In this document: positions 46,636 to 59,592 of the stretch, in pieces
Position numbering within the stretch: position 1 is the first letter of the stretch
Layout: every line of letters begins with the position of its first letter
Assembly (NCBI RefSeq): GCF_002999335.1
Contig: NW_020312757.1
Coordinates: forward strand, 1 to 64,000
Length of the DNA stretch: 64,000 bases
Direction: 5' to 3'
Source of the DNA: Cyclospora cayetanensis
Taxonomy: Eukaryota > Apicomplexa > Conoidasida > Eucoccidiorida > Eimeriidae
Translations under genes and position numbers: made by a program
The notes under the pieces: generated by a model
What the model saw: only the letters and a program-made list of their open reading frames with translations
The model's database searches: none
Told to the model about the DNA's origin: nothing

Positions 46636-49600
46636 TCACTTCCTAGTGGCAAAAGGAATGGGTGTTGCAAGATACGGTTTGAGGCCTACATGCAAGGGAG
46701 ATTGCCAGAGGATGTTGTGCGGAAGTCGCGGCAGTTCCGTTAAGCCGCTTGATTTGCTGCTGGTTCCCCAGATGCCGCCTAAGAAGCTCGAACCGCTCAG
46801 CTGCAATCGCAACAACAGCAGCGACAGGAGCACTCACAGACATGCAGCAACAGGTACTAATAATGCACACGCGGAGCCGCAGCTACCGCACCGACATCAA
46901 CAGCTAAGCAGGCGGATGGACTATGGCGGCCGCAGTGATAGTACCGGTGTCAACGCGAGGAGCAGAAATCTTTAAAAGGGTGCGAACAACAACAATGAGC
47001 GCGTACATGCCAGAGTCTGACTGCTGACTCAGCAGCGGAGTAAGAGGCAATCCAGTGGCCATCCTCGCTGAATCCTAAGGCTGACACAGGCCCTAAAATT
47101 CAAATACGCAGAAGAAAAAGAGGGCAAGGGCACGAGTCCAGAGAAGATAAGGCACGGATTACAGCAAGCACGCCAAACAGCGGAGAGCAGCACACATCAA
47201 ATCGTACACACGCATATACATATGGATAACGATGCTGAGAGACTGCGAGCCGACAGAGTAGCAAACAGGCAGGAGCAGCAGAAAAGGAGACACACAAGGC
47301 GAATTTGCGACAGGCGAACAGTCCACGAAGGCCAAGACCCCCTCGACCATAAAGCACTTAGGGCAAAAGCATAAAAACAGCTGGGTAACGGCGTAAAGCG
47401 CCAGGCGACATTTGGATGTAGGGACTGGTGTTTTGGCCTGCCTTGGTGCCCCTCGAAGATGCGCATTTTGGTGGCTGTTCGAAGGTCATATGCCACAACA
47501 ACCCCCTCCTCCGTCCCCACAGCCAACCTGCGCCAACGCCTACACACGCAGCTTACACATCTACGCATGAGGCCCCAAATGCGTTCCCTTGAAGCCTCCC
47601 ATATAATGTTGCATTGCAGAAACCAGGAAGCGACTCGAGCAGCGCGAGTTATTGAAAAACTTGAATGAAAGATTTGAATCGTAAGACGCGCCTTTGAGTG
47701 GTCTGGTTGAAGGAACATATGGGGAAGGAGGAGACAAGGGCGAAGAGAAGACATGTGGCCGCGCGAAGGCAGCGACGGCGTAGAGACCCCGTGCAGGGAT
47801 CTAGAAAGCGCAGCAGGACGTCTACCAACAGACACAGTGAATGCGCGCCCGAAGAAGGATACCTGAGAATAGGACAAGAGACACTACCTCCAGAAACATC
47901 AGGAGGGCAGCAAACACTTCAGCTGGATGAAAAAAACCTGAATAAAACAGTGAAAGATTCCGCTGTCTTCAGGCATCCCTGCAACTTCTGCCTGGTCATC
48001 TGGCCTTGTCCCCCTCTTTCCTTTGGCGGTTATCTATTGTACGTCTTCGAGTCGCGCGTCTCGACACTGTCTCTCCCCCTCCAGCTCTAGCTACGTGCTG
48101 CCTCCCGCTGCTCACCGCGTGAAGCAGTCCACAAGGAAGAGCAAAGCTGGGGCAGCCTGCTGACCGCCTGTCTCCTCCAACCTGCCAAAAAAGTGGAGGC
48201 GGACGCACAGAAGTGCAGAGGGTCTTGCACACAGAGCAAGTGCGTCCATCGGTGTACACACATAGGGGAAAAGTTCCGGTGAGAGGCAGAAAAGACACGC
48301 TTCAATTCACTTGTATATTGCCCCGTTCATTCACCGCACCGTCACTTAGGTGAAAATTCCGATGGCTGTAAGAGGCGGTGCAAGAAAAGAAAACAACGGA
48401 GGGCCGAGACAGAGAGCATTAGGGGCACCCGAAGCAGCTGCACAGCAGCGGTGTCAGCTAGCAAACGCCATGCGCAAGAGGCGTTTGCTTAGAAGACGGC
48501 GCAGCAAGCGGCATCTCGAGAGAAAGTCGCAGAAGTTAGGACCACTGGCGACAGCATCTAGTATTGTGAAAGCGACACCAGCAGAGGCAACAACATGAAA
48601 ATCAGCCGCACCGTGCCGCCTTGGAGAGGGCCCTTGTTGCTCCAGGGAGGTCAATGCGCACAAGCCGACGAAGCAGAGCAGTAACGGAAGCAGTAAATGC
48701 TGCTGCGTCTGGCGTTTCTGCAGGTCTTTGAGACATAGGGAAGACGGCCAGCAGCAACTGATAGTACTGTACGGCTCCCTGCGGCAGAAGAAGCATGAAG
48801 AACGTGAAAGCACAGGAGCGCACACGAAGACGTATCAGCGGCGCAAAGAAGCAATCCCATGGCCTACGAAAAGGGCACGATTCAAAATGCTTAGCCTTCC
48901 GACGCCGCTAAGAAAGGGTGCAGCTATCGCTGCATGTAATTTGCGTTTAAGATTGCGCTTTTCATACTGTATATCTCAGAGAGACACGAAACACAATTGA
49001 AGTATGGGTAAAAGAATGAGAGGAACAAAGACCCGTATAGTGTTCCTTCTCCTCTCCCGTGAGGACGATCACATGCACACATGAGGCAAAAGGAGGACGT
49101 TTTGCATCAAAGGAAAAGGCAGGCAGCAGTTGTCAGGTACACCGTACGGGCTGGCCGCGAGTTTCGGATATCGTTGGCGGGGACCCGTAAATGGAGTGCG
49201 TTATGCATTTATCAAGTATTCATTGAAAAGCCTTGCTATACATGCGGCACGCAATAAGCCTAGACGCAGACGTAAGAACATCCCATAAGGGTTTGTGGAG
49301 CCTAGAGGTTCCGGGGGAGGGCAGCCTCACGGGTTTGTTGTCATCTTTGGCAAGAAGCTGCGCTTGCGTTCGGCGTACATGCGCATCGAGCAGAGCATTG
49401 ATTCCTGGCGACAAAGCAAACAGCCACAGAGAGCCGTGAAGCCTGCTGTATCTACCCAAGGGCGCCGTCAGGCACGCGAGTTCTAAGAAGCTATTACCGC
49501 ATGGAGGTAGCACACGTATGTGTAGAAGACAGAGCAGCAGCGGGCAGACAGAGACACAAATGCAGACGCCCGACGGCACGGGGAGATGGCGGCAACGGGA

Positions 49601-52600
49601 AGGGCTGAAGGAGCTGTGCTAAGTCTACACAAGCGAGGCAGGCAGAGAACTGCTTTTCCGACAAGGGAAAGGGATGCAGCGAGGCCTAAGAAGAAGGCGT
49701 AAAACGGGTACGCACTGTTCCTAGAGTGCGCGGTAGCAGCGGCCGATGCCATAGACATTACGACTCACCTCTGCTCTTGAGATGCTGCGGCTTCCACAGC
49801 ATGCCGAGACCCCTCGTCAGCAGCTTCACGGCAAGAGAGAGCCGACCCAAAGCTTGTGGCCTACCAGCGGCAGCAGCAGCACTGGAGGCGTCTGCAGCTC
49901 CTGTTGGCCTCGTTTCAACGGAGGAAGGCATAGACTCAAGGAGGACGATCCTCACCAGGTGCTGAGTCACCACGGCGGCTACATCAATGCTTCCAACTGC
50001 AGCAGGGACGCACCGGCAAGGCGCACAGAAAACGTGGGGAAACGTGGCCCTCAGCGGTCCTCACACTCGCCGCCTTTCTGCCTTGGTGTCGGCTTCAAAA
50101 ATGTGACGCTTCACAGTGTATCACTGCAGTGTATCACTGCAGCGTGTCACTGCCGTGTGTCACTGCAGTGTGTCACTCCCCCCAATTCTCCTTGAAACCT
50201 AAAAGGGGCCTTTTGTGGAACGTTTTGCGGCCTCCGACAAGTCGATCGGGCGAAGCGGAGCGTCAGAGACACCCCTAAAGACTTCCCTGTCCCCCCATCC
50301 CCCAAGAGAAGCCACTTACTCCTGCAGAAGTCTGGGCGCAGGTACAGTGCATTTGCGAGCAGCACAAGGGCGGCGTCCACCGACGTGGAGTGCTGTAACA
50401 GAAGAACATACACGTGTCTGGAGGCAACCCGCGAAAAATAGACGCACACGGCAGAAGGACAGCCAGAGACAACAAGAAGCCTTCGCGATCCCGGCTGCTG
50501 CCTTTCGGGGTCTCTCCTCCTCATCAAATCCCGTATTAAATATCAACAACTGCGTCTCCTGAAAACTGCTGACCAACGCTGCTTCGCTACTGCTCTTTCG
50601 CCCCCTTGTCTCATTCCTGCACCCGCTATAGGCCCTCCTCCCCCGACTCTGGCCTCGTCACTCACCTTGTGAGGCTCTCCTGCAGCCGCTGCAGCGGCAG
50701 CTGCCGCAGCAGCAGCAGGCCCGATCCCCCACGCCGCAGCACAGCAGAGCAGTCTCATCGCCGCTTCTATGTGAAGCAGCAGGCTGCTGTTGCTGCTGCA
50801 GCAGACGGCACGCTGCAGCAGCTGCATTGCACCAGGATTGGGCTGCCCCTGGTTTGCCTGCGGGAGGCAGCAATACGCAAGAGCGATCAAGCTGATGGGA
50901 GGAAGAACCCACTCCCCTTGCTGCTGCTGAGCTGCTGCGGCGGCAACGTCCTCCTCCTGGCTCCTCAAGGCATGCAGAAGGGAATTCTCGAAGGCAGCAA
51001 CAAGGGCCTCTGTCTCCTCTTCCTCCAGGCCGAGCACTGGCAGCCAGCAACACCGTAGCAGCAAGGAGAAGGAAGAAAGGCACATAGCCTTCAAAAAGGG
51101 GGATGCAACCAACACAGGAGAATGCTGCAGCAGCAGCGGACCGCTTCCTGCTGTAGCAGAATGCAGCTGCAGCTGCTGGAGCGTTGCTGTCGCCGCAGCT
51201 GCTGCAGGAGTTACCGTCCACACCACCGTGTCTACAGGGACCGCACGACACAGACCGACTGCTGCTTCCCCTGCTGCCGTTGCAGCTGCCAAGTCGTCCT
51301 GTGCCGCAGCCGAGAGCAACTCAGTGTCTCTCCCCACCCCTCTTCCTGCTGCATCTGCTGGTGCTGGTGAGCGCGTTGAGTCAGCTTCAGAGCTCCAAGC
51401 TTCGGAGCCCTGCTGCAGCTTGTATCCCGACAGCTCCAGCATCCATATCCGCTGCTGTGGCTGCACCTGCTGCTGACACCGGTTTCGAAATATAGCTGCC
51501 ACGCGTTTGCTTAGAGCTGCGTCTGCAGCAGCAGTTGCTGCTGCTCCTACGGAGGCACTTTTGCGCCCAGACGTCCCCAAGAGACCCCAAGCCGCCGGGC
51601 ACTCTGAAGAGCGAGCCGTTGCGGCAAGAGAAGACACTGCAAGATCCAGAGCTTCATGCAAGCCTTCGGTCCTTCCCGGAACTGTTGCCGTGGCAACGGG
51701 AGGGGTTTGTTGGAAGGAAGACAATGCTTTGGTGGCAGCGGAATTGAGGCTGCGGAGGGAGGGCAGCCGCAGAGCTGTCTCCGTGAGGTCGTTGACGCTG
51801 CTGGTGCTGATACGGCGGCACTTGCCCCTTAAGAAGGGAAGCCGTCTCCGTCGCAGCAGGTGGCTACGTGCTGCATCTCCTGCACACCGCACTGCTCCCT
51901 CCAGGACCGCTGAGGCTCCCGCGTCAGCTTTTGCAGCAAGTGCTGCAGCAGCAGCAGCAGGTAGCGCCTCACTGGCGGTTCCGAAAAATCCGCCGTGGCA
52001 ATGCAAAAGGCCTTCTGTTGCCCCTACTGCTGCTTCTGCAGCAGCCGCGGCTGCTGCTGTCAACACTGCTTCGGTGTCGAGGACCGCAGGACGGAGGCAC
52101 TTCTCGTGCTGCAGGAAGATCTGCCGTGCAGCCTGTGTTGCAGCAGCAGCTGCTGCGACTGCTGCTTGCTGCTGCTGCTGCAGCAAGTCGGCGGCCATCG
52201 CCTTCAGCACAAGAGAGGGAAGAGGAATTGCAAGAGCCATCTCCACTCCGAGCACTGCAGGGTATAACGGAAGCGGCGGAGGACGCAAAAAAGGAAAGAG
52301 CTGCAGCAGTGCTGCATCTGTCGCTGCAGAGATACCGAAAGGCGCAAAGACACCCGACAGCAGCATTGCTTGGAGAGGCAGACCGCCCCTGCTGCCGTTC
52401 CTGGTGCTGTTCAAGTACTCTAAGGGGAGCATGAGAACCCCACAGTTGGCGTAGATGATGTGCTGAGCTGCCCCACAGCTGCAGGAAGCGCAGGGAGGGT
52501 CCGCTTCTGCAGGTCGATCTGATGGTGCTGCTGCTGCTTGTGGTACTCCCCGGCCTCCTACCCGCTGCCACAGCCTAGGAGATTGGTCATGAGCAGCGCC

Positions 52601-55600
52601 GGAAGGCATCCCCTGCTTCACCGAAGAAGACACTTTGCACTGCAGCGAAGGCGCTCCAGCAGGACCGCGGCTGCAGCTGGTGCTCCTCGTTCTACTGCAT
52701 TCGCTGCTGTGCTGCAGCGGAAAAGCAGTTGGAGTTGTTGTGTCTCCCCTTAGCTTGGGTGTAAACACGTGCGACCCGAGGTTTCGGAAGGAGGCCTCCT
52801 CTTCTTCTCTCCGTTGCTGCTCCAGCTGCTGCTGCTGTTGTTGCAAGGTTTCTTTCTCGCAGCAGCAGCAGCAACAGCACGAGGTCGTGGGTAGCTGCAA
52901 GTGCCCCAGAGCCACTCCCCACCGGGTTAACTCCATGTGCGGCGAAGAGGCGAACAGGTTTTGATTCTGGATGAAGAAGCGAAAATGCTTGGGAGGGCCC
53001 CCTGGGGCCCCCGGAAGCCCCTGTTGCAGCAGGCCCGGCAGCTGCGTTAGTGGGAGCACAGATAGCAGCAAGCCGGACTGAATCCGCCACAAGAATAGAC
53101 AGCTACTGGTGATGCAGCAGCAAAAATCGGACAAGAGGTCTGCTGCAAACTTTTTGACATCACGGGTGCTGCATTTTGGGTGTCTCTGTAGCAGGAAAAC
53201 TCCCTTGGGGTTTGTTGGTCGCGGCACATGTTGCAGGATCAGCGGCAGGGGGCCCCCCACTGCCGCCGCTCTGTGATGTATGGACACCGGGCTCTCCACA
53301 AATCCTACAAGTTCTTGCCCCGCTTCAGCAGCAGCTGCTGCGGCAGCAGCCGCTGCTGTACGGGCCCCGTTGAGGGAAGCTGCGCACAGTCCTGTTGCTG
53401 CTGCTGGGGGGGGGGGAGCGGCTGCTGTTGCAGCAGGCGTCAACAGTTTGCTACAGTCGATGAGGGCAAGTGTGCCGCAAAGGGAAGCTGCGGCGAAGCA
53501 CCAGCTGTCGTAAGAAGCTCTGCTGCTGCCCCCTGCAGCAGAGAGGACCCTGTGAGCAGCCGCGGCTGCACACGGCAGAACCTGTGGCAGAAATCCTGCA
53601 AGGGCGAAAGTCGGCAGACACCAGAGAAGAAGGTCCCCGCTGTTTGTAAGACCGCCAACGAGCAGACTGCTGATACTGCACAGCGCCGTTACGACTGTCT
53701 TCTTCCCGCTGCAGCCAGGAGCCCCTCTTCCTACCGCACTTGCTGCAGAAATTCGGCTGTCTATACACCCCGCTGGAGTCGGCAACAGAAAAATCGCGGG
53801 GTGGGGGCGCTCAGGAGGAGGCCAAGGAAGAGGCGTCCCCCCTCCAATGCTAAAGCACCCCCTGCCAATAGCTGCGCCTCTTTCTTCCTCCTCCTGCGGG
53901 TGCTGCTGTGGCTGCTGTGGCTTGCTGCGTCGAGAGGTGTCTGTCCCGTTTAGGTGCGCTGCAGTGACAGAACCGTCAGAGAACGAGGAAATAAAGTAGA
54001 CTCCTCCTTGACTTTCCGCTAAGCAGCAGCTCACGCAGTGGGTGCTGGTGTTGCTGCGGCTGCCACTGCTGCTGCCGGCAGCAAAAGGCCATCGCAGCAA
54101 TTGCTGATGCCCACGTACAAAGCCCCAAAGGGCCGCAGGCTCCGACATCAGCCGCAGCTTTGCGTGGCTCATGTCTGCCGTCTTCCCAGCCCATACGGCA
54201 GCCGAGGGGTTAAAGGAGAAAAAGGGAGGGGCTTGCCGCCGCCGAGTGGCAGTGCTGTCGCCGACGCAGCAGCTGTTACCCTTGCTGGTAGCGGGCTGCA
54301 GCACTCCACGAAGCGCTGTCGGAATACGCCAGACGTCGCTGAGGCTGAAGGAGAAAGTGACGCCCACCTCGTTCCAGCAGTGCCCTACTGCCGACGGGGA
54401 TTCCGCAGGGGGGCGTCTCCGCAGCCACCAGCCGAATGTGAGGCGGTCAGGCCGGCTAGCGGTTACGCCTAGCACTCCAAGGCCTGCTGCGCAGCACACA
54501 TCTGAGCCTCCGGATGCTGCTGCTGCTGCTGCTGGATTAGGCAGCAACGGGAAGAAGACAGGCCTGGGAGTCGCTGCTGCGGCATCTGTTGCCAGCAACT
54601 GGAGGGGAAGCGATCCCAAGGCGATCCCCCCATGCCGCGCGCTGTGGAGGCCATGATGCTGCTTGGGGATCTGGTGGTGCCTCTGTGCGTCAGGCAGAGT
54701 TAGGGGGAACAGAAAAATACGGCCACGTGAAGTGTATGTAAGGAGGAGAGACTCTGCTGCGGCAAGGGCAGCCGAGGAACAAACTCGGTGACCCCACGAC
54801 CAGAGCACAGGCTGCGTAAGCAGCAGCTGACTCTGGACCGGTTGCATCTCCCGTTCGTTCTTCCGCTGCGTGTCTCCTTGCGCCTCTTCCCTTTCCTGTT
54901 CGGTGCCTCTGCTCCTCATGGCCTCTTCCGCTATCGAAGCCCACATTTCACTCGAGTTCGGAGGGAGCAGCTGCATGCCCCACCACACTTCCCCCTGCAG
55001 CAAAAGCCAGCCTCCGCAGCAGCAAAGACATCATCCGCTTGCCCATCTATCTCTAAGAAACACACACTTTCTTCAGACCCCGTTCGGCCGTTCGGCAAAA
55101 GGCCCACCCGACAAACACGACTGCCCGCAGCGCCAGCAGCAAACTTGGCTGGAGCACGTCCTTACCGGATACAACTGGAGGGGGCCCCCGCACTGCTCCT
55201 GCTGCAACAGCAGCGCCTGCTGCTGCAGCAATGCCTGCTGCTGCATCCCTGGGGAACTCCAAGGCAACGCATCTGAAAGACAAAAGAGCTCGGCGTGGCG
55301 ATCGTAGCTTCCGCCACTCCGACGCTGCCACAGAAGAAGCCTCCTGCTCGTGCGCAGCACCAGGTAAGAGGCCGAGACAGCCAGAGGATTCTGATGCCTG
55401 CCATGGCTGTTGAAGCAGAGAAGATCTTCTCCGTCAAGGGTATTCATGGTTTCAAAGAGCGCTGGCACTACCAGAGGGGCGTTGGACGTGCCGGGGTTGG
55501 TCGTGTTGCTGCTACTGCTGCTGACACTGTTATGCTGCAACAGCTGCTCGAGCAAGGGGCTTTTTGTTGCCGCTGCTGCAACGGCTAGCATCTCCTCGGG

Positions 55601-57772
55601 GGACCTTAAGGCAGGGCCCCCTAAAAGCGGCACGGCAGGGGCCCCCGCGACGGGGTGGGCCCTGCGCCAGTCACGGAGGGGTTCCCTGAGGCAGCACAGC
55701 ATAGCAGCACATGCAGCAAGCAGAGAAGAGCCCTAAAGACAGCGGGTGGGCAAAGGCGTTAGTGCATAGAAACGGATGCTGCAGGACAGGGCAGAGAGAG
55801 AGCGATGCAGCCTGGCTCGCGGGGTGTGCTGCGACAAAAAGCAGCAGGCACCAGGCACGACGGCATCGCCAGAGCAGCACCCCTCAAGCAACAGGAGAGA
55901 CGCCAGGCGACTAGGGAGCGACAGTCGCCGCGACTAGCAGCCACGCAACTTACTGAATATCCCAGAGCCGGAGGCAGCCGCAAGGGGCAAGAACGGCGCA
56001 GCACACAGAGCCCAACAAAGGGACAGGCACAGCAGGTGCAGCGGGAGGTTGTGTGTTTGCCACTCCTGATGTGGCCGGTGATGCGGCGGGCTGCAGAAGC
56101 ACAGAGTGCGAAATAGAAGATGAAGAAGACGTGGTAGACACGTTGACGCCTACAGCCTCCGCGCGAGGCGGTGTCTGCTGCTGCCGTTGCTGGTGTTGTT
56201 GCGCACTCCTCCCGCGTGGGGTTGTTGGGGGCGCCACGTGGATCGTAGGCATTTCTTTTGCAACGCTGCTCCGATTCGACGAGGCGGTCCTGCGGAGATG
56301 CGCATTGACGGCCAAGTCGCCCCCCACGCCCCCTAAGTTCGCCCCCAAGAGGCCTTCGTAGGCTGCGCCGAGTCTCCGTAGCCAGTCCCCTGCATCGCAC
56401 GAGGGGGGGCTCTGTGCAGCGACGCAATAGTACCCTTCAGCAGCAGGATGTCTAAAGGAGGACCCCACGAAGTTTCCACACATTCCACAGCATCGCGCGC
56501 CCGCGGATCCCCCCGGCAAGGCCTCCTCGTAAGCCTCGCCTTCCAACGACGAGCCATCCGTGCTGGAAAGGAATCTCGGAGGGGCCCCTGGCAGGGGCAG
56601 CTCACAGACGGAAGCAAATGCAGACCAGGTATCCAACACGAAGGCTTTTCCACCGCCTGCGGCAGCAGAGCGCAACTCGAAAAAACTCCACTTCTCAAAC
56701 CTAAAATACTTCAGCCCCAAACTACACACCTGAAAGCCGTGTTGCCTGAGCCCGCTACATGGCGACGCAGGGCAAGCAAGTCTGAGCCACCACCACTGCC
56801 CCCAGTAGATAGTGGACGGGAGAACGGAAAATGGCAGGAAACAATTGCCTCACCTAACGGAGGAAACACGGCGGCGAGACACCACACACAAGCACACACG
56901 CTGGGGCTCACCAGTGGAAAGAACGAATCGAGGGTCTGCGAGTGTCTCAACGTGAGACGCTTCGAAAGGCAGTCGTCTACAGCGAATTTCACACAACAGA
57001 GGGGCCTCGTGAAGGTGTGCAGAGCTTTCTTTGCAGCTGGAGTTGCCATAGCCGGCGTCAAAGGGCACTCTGGGCTGAAGCAAGCAACGAGCCTCAGAGT
57101 CGGAGGGGAGACAGCGACCGGGGGAACGGGTAAATGCAGAACTATATTGAGGAAAGTGACTGGCTAGAACAGAAGGCCAATCATATATACAGCCAAGCTG
57201 CAGCATTGGGGTCACCTGGCTAGGAGACAACGCCCCTCTGAGAGGCACCAAAGGCGAATCCTGTAATCTTTGTGCAGCGACACCAGCAGCTCGTCGGTTG
57301 TGGACTGCAGTGCTGCAAGCGGGGCTGAGACGAAACACACTGCTGTTACTGCGGCTGCTGCACCCCACTCAGGGAGAAGCACCAGGTGTGGTAGCAAGAC
57401 AGGGGAGGGTGGGGGCAATCCGCAGCCTCCACCGCCGAGTGCGACTGAGGCAGCTGCTGTAGCCGAGGCTGAGCTGCCTGTTGCTTGTCCCCCCGCAGCA
57501 GCAGCAAGCCCTGCTGCTGCAGCAGACGTCACCAGATCGTCATCCTGGGGGCTATCTCTGCTGCTGGTGTCACCCTCGCTGCTCGTAGAGCTGCTGCGTC
57601 TGGTGCTGCAGAGCTGCCTTTGACTGTTACTCAGTTGCCAGATGTACAGAGGACCCTGCTCAGTCCCAGTGACAAGCGCCGAAGAGAAGGATGAAACTGC
57701 CAAAACAGATATAGTCGCAGAAACGTGCAAGTCTGGCCACACCACTGAGGCGAGCCAACTTGGATTCAGCAT
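46636..57772 (-). CDS. WDR7 / rabconnectin-3-beta-like WD40 protein, 14 exons
   Basis: WDR7 partners the DMXL/RAV1 proteins to assemble and activate the vacuolar H+-ATPase. Exons in transcript order: 57772-57216, 57036-56912, 56656-55954, 55685-55166, 54994-50666, 50392-50320, 49996-49769, 49482-49331, 48778-48612, 48181-48116, 47862-47692, 47527-47442, 47092-47007, 46800-46636. All phases agree; 2475 residues. N-terminal WD blades: ALVTGTEQGPLYIWQL, LLVSLHKDYRIRLWCLSEGRC, KAFVLDTWSAFASV, LAPCGCLRLWDIQ. The 4.3-kb fifth exon adds further blades swollen by Ala, Gln and Cys runs and a helical region (GVFAPFGISAATDAALLQL). The C-terminus is the clearest: LVDVLLRFLDPCTGSLRRR, SFNQTTQRLAVGTEEG, VVVAYDLRTATKMRIFEGHQG, GPVSALGFSEDGHWIASYS, SGSSFLGGIWG, all in the order found in animal and plant WDR7. 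Two introns near the 3' end appear to use GC donors. Normal WDR7 length is about 1500; the excess is low-complexity. Confidence 0.82.
50115..50179. repeat. 13-bp minisatellite, 5 copies, intronic
   Basis: There are five head-to-tail copies of a 13-mer, consensus agtgtgtcactgc. Copies 1 and 2 are identical, copies 3-5 differ by one to three bases. The array lies inside the WDR7-like gene's intron between 50320 and 49996. It contrasts with the trinucleotide-based repeats that dominate the window. Confidence 0.9.
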
Positions 57773-58631
57773 CGTGCAGGGGGTGCAGAAGCATGAGAAG
57801 CAGCTGCTGCTGCCCCCCTGCTGCTGCTCCTGCTTCTTCTATGATCCCAGTCAACAGTGGAAGCGGTTTTGCTGCTGTCGTTCTTGCCGCTGGAGCCAGT
57901 ATTTCCACGGTGTTGCTGCTGTTGCGCTAATGTGCGTTTTCAGCCGCGGAGCAGGGAATGAAGGCCTGGCCTCCAATCCCCCAAGAAGACGTTCGAAGAC
58001 CTCGCAGCTGCACTTCTCCGCTGTATTTATGCATGCGCGTTTGACGACGGATACGACTGCGGGCGTCCCGTTGTGTTGGTCGTGTTGCGATCTCGAACTC
58101 ACGGCCGCAAGTGTGGCTGCTGCTGCTGCTGCAGCTCGACAAGATCACCTGCACTCGTTAAATGAGTCTCTTCTGAATGATTTGCACTTTTAGTGAGACT
58201 GTATCTGCGCTTCCGGAGCTCCCCTCCGCGGGACGATAGAGAACCCGCTAAGGGCCCCCTACCAACAGCACGAGTCCCTGCTGCTGCCAGCGTAACCAGT
58301 GCTAGACGCAGCAAGGGCGTGAAAGAACTTGTTGGAACCCTTGTCTTCGTACTCGCTGTAGTTAAAATTCAGCAACTCTTCACTCTTATGGATTATTGAG
58401 GCCTGTGTTGCTGGCATTTGTGCTGCTGCTGCTGCTCGCCGGTGCCGCCGCCGCCAACCCCCTGTGGCTGTCTTGGTACTGGGGGGCCCTTGGGCTTTTG
58501 AATATCTACTTGCCTCCTTTGTTCTCTTTCTTTTGTTGGCAGTTTTGCTTTGCTGCAAGTTTTCCCACGTCTTCCTGCCTCTGCTGCTACTGCTTGTGCT
58601 GCCGTTGGTGCACACTACCCAATCCTCAGCT
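57773..58631. promoter_or_regulatory. Divergent intergenic region (WDR7-like / HU)
   Basis: These 859 bp separate the start codons of the WDR7-like gene (-) and the HU gene (+), so both promoters are expected here. The sequence is rich in CTG/CTT blocks; the last 150 bp before the HU start is pyrimidine-rich. Open frames through 58396-58631 encode Leu/Cys strings and lead into the HU exon, but the HU leader itself starts well at 58632. No specific element is recognised. Confidence 0.45.
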
Positions 58632-59592
58632 ATGCATTCCAAGCAACGCGTTCCTATTTTCGCTGCTGCAGCAGCAACGCTGGTGGTGCTGCTGCAGCCA
58701 GCAGTAGAAGCTTTCGCTTTGGGAGGCCTCCGTCCCTCCCTTTTAACATCCCCCCTCACTTCTACCCCGTTGTTGCCTCAGGGTGCCACCCAGTCCTCAG
58801 TCCTCTCTGGAGCAGCTGCTGCAGGGGCCCCCGTAGCCCTTCATGCGGTTTCCCCACCGGCAGCAGCAGCAGCGGCGAATCCGCCAGAGGTAGCAGAGGA
58901 GGAGGTGAGGTAGCCGTGTTCCTATAGTGCTGTCTTGTGCAACACCCCCCACCTGCGGTTAGGCACCTTGACGTCGTTGCTTGTGCGTGTGCAGTGCTGC
59001 TTCTATTGTTGACCCCATAATCCCAAGCTATCGCCAGTCTTGCTTCTGTAATGCTTTGCCTTTTTGCGTTCTCCCCACACTACTTATTGACCACCCTAGC
59101 CTCGCGGCCTTCACCCCCATACTTGTTGCGCCATATCCGTGGCCCTTGCTGGCAGGATGTCTTGTGCTGCAGTCTGGAGACTCCATCACTGTTACGAAGA
59201 AGGAGCTGCTGCAGCGAATTTGTGCAGAGACAGGTCTACCCCGGACCCAGGTAGAGCGCGTTGTGGGTCTCCTGACTGAGTATATCAATGAGAACCTCGC
59301 TAAGGGCAAGAAGGTGTTTGTCTCTCGCCTGGGCACATTCAGTACCCGCAGAAGAGGCCCTCGCACAGCCAGGAACCCCAAAACAGGGGACGCCATCGAG
59401 GCCCCCGCCGCGACCTTCCCTTCCTTCTCCTTTGCTAAGAGTATTCGAGAGGCAGTGAGAGACACCATCCCCCTAGATACAGAAGAGGAAAATGAGGCTG
59501 ATGGGAAGCCGCTGCAGCACTTCCCCCAACATGCCCAACAGCAGCATCAACAAAAGAAACAGGACTCTAAGTTGTTCGGGTGGCTACCGTAA
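58632..59592 (+). CDS. Apicoplast-targeted bacterial-type HU DNA-binding protein, 2 exons
   Basis: HU is a dimeric bacterial histone-like protein. In apicomplexans a nuclear-encoded, cyanobacterial-type HU compacts the apicoplast genome. Exons: 58632-58904 and 59173-59592, phase 0, 230 residues. Residues 1-26 form a signal peptide (basic MHSKQR, then a hydrophobic AAAAATLVVLLQP core ending before FALGG). Residues 27-90 are Ser/Thr/Ala/Pro-rich and transit-peptide-like, with few acidic residues until the intron. The HU fold follows (about 96-185): VTKKELLQRICAETGL, VERVVGLLTEYINENL, KKVFVSRLGTFSTRRRGPRT, then ARNPKTGDAIEAPAA (the DNA-intercalating beta arm with RNPxTG and its Pro) and PSFSFAKSIREAV. 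A Gln/His-rich tail of about 45 residues ends the protein, longer than in bacteria. Nothing is missing, so function is likely. Confidence 0.93.

Noticed and set aside
50543..50665. Continuation of the long WDR7 exon to its stop codon
   Set aside because: A perfect gtgagt donor at 50665 and phase-matched, conserved downstream exons show that the exon ends at 50666. The remaining open codons are intron.
51507..52454. 315-codon + strand open frame
   Set aside because: It is antisense to the Ala-rich part of the WDR7-like exon. Its Ala/Arg/Ser composition mirrors the GCN/TGC repeats.
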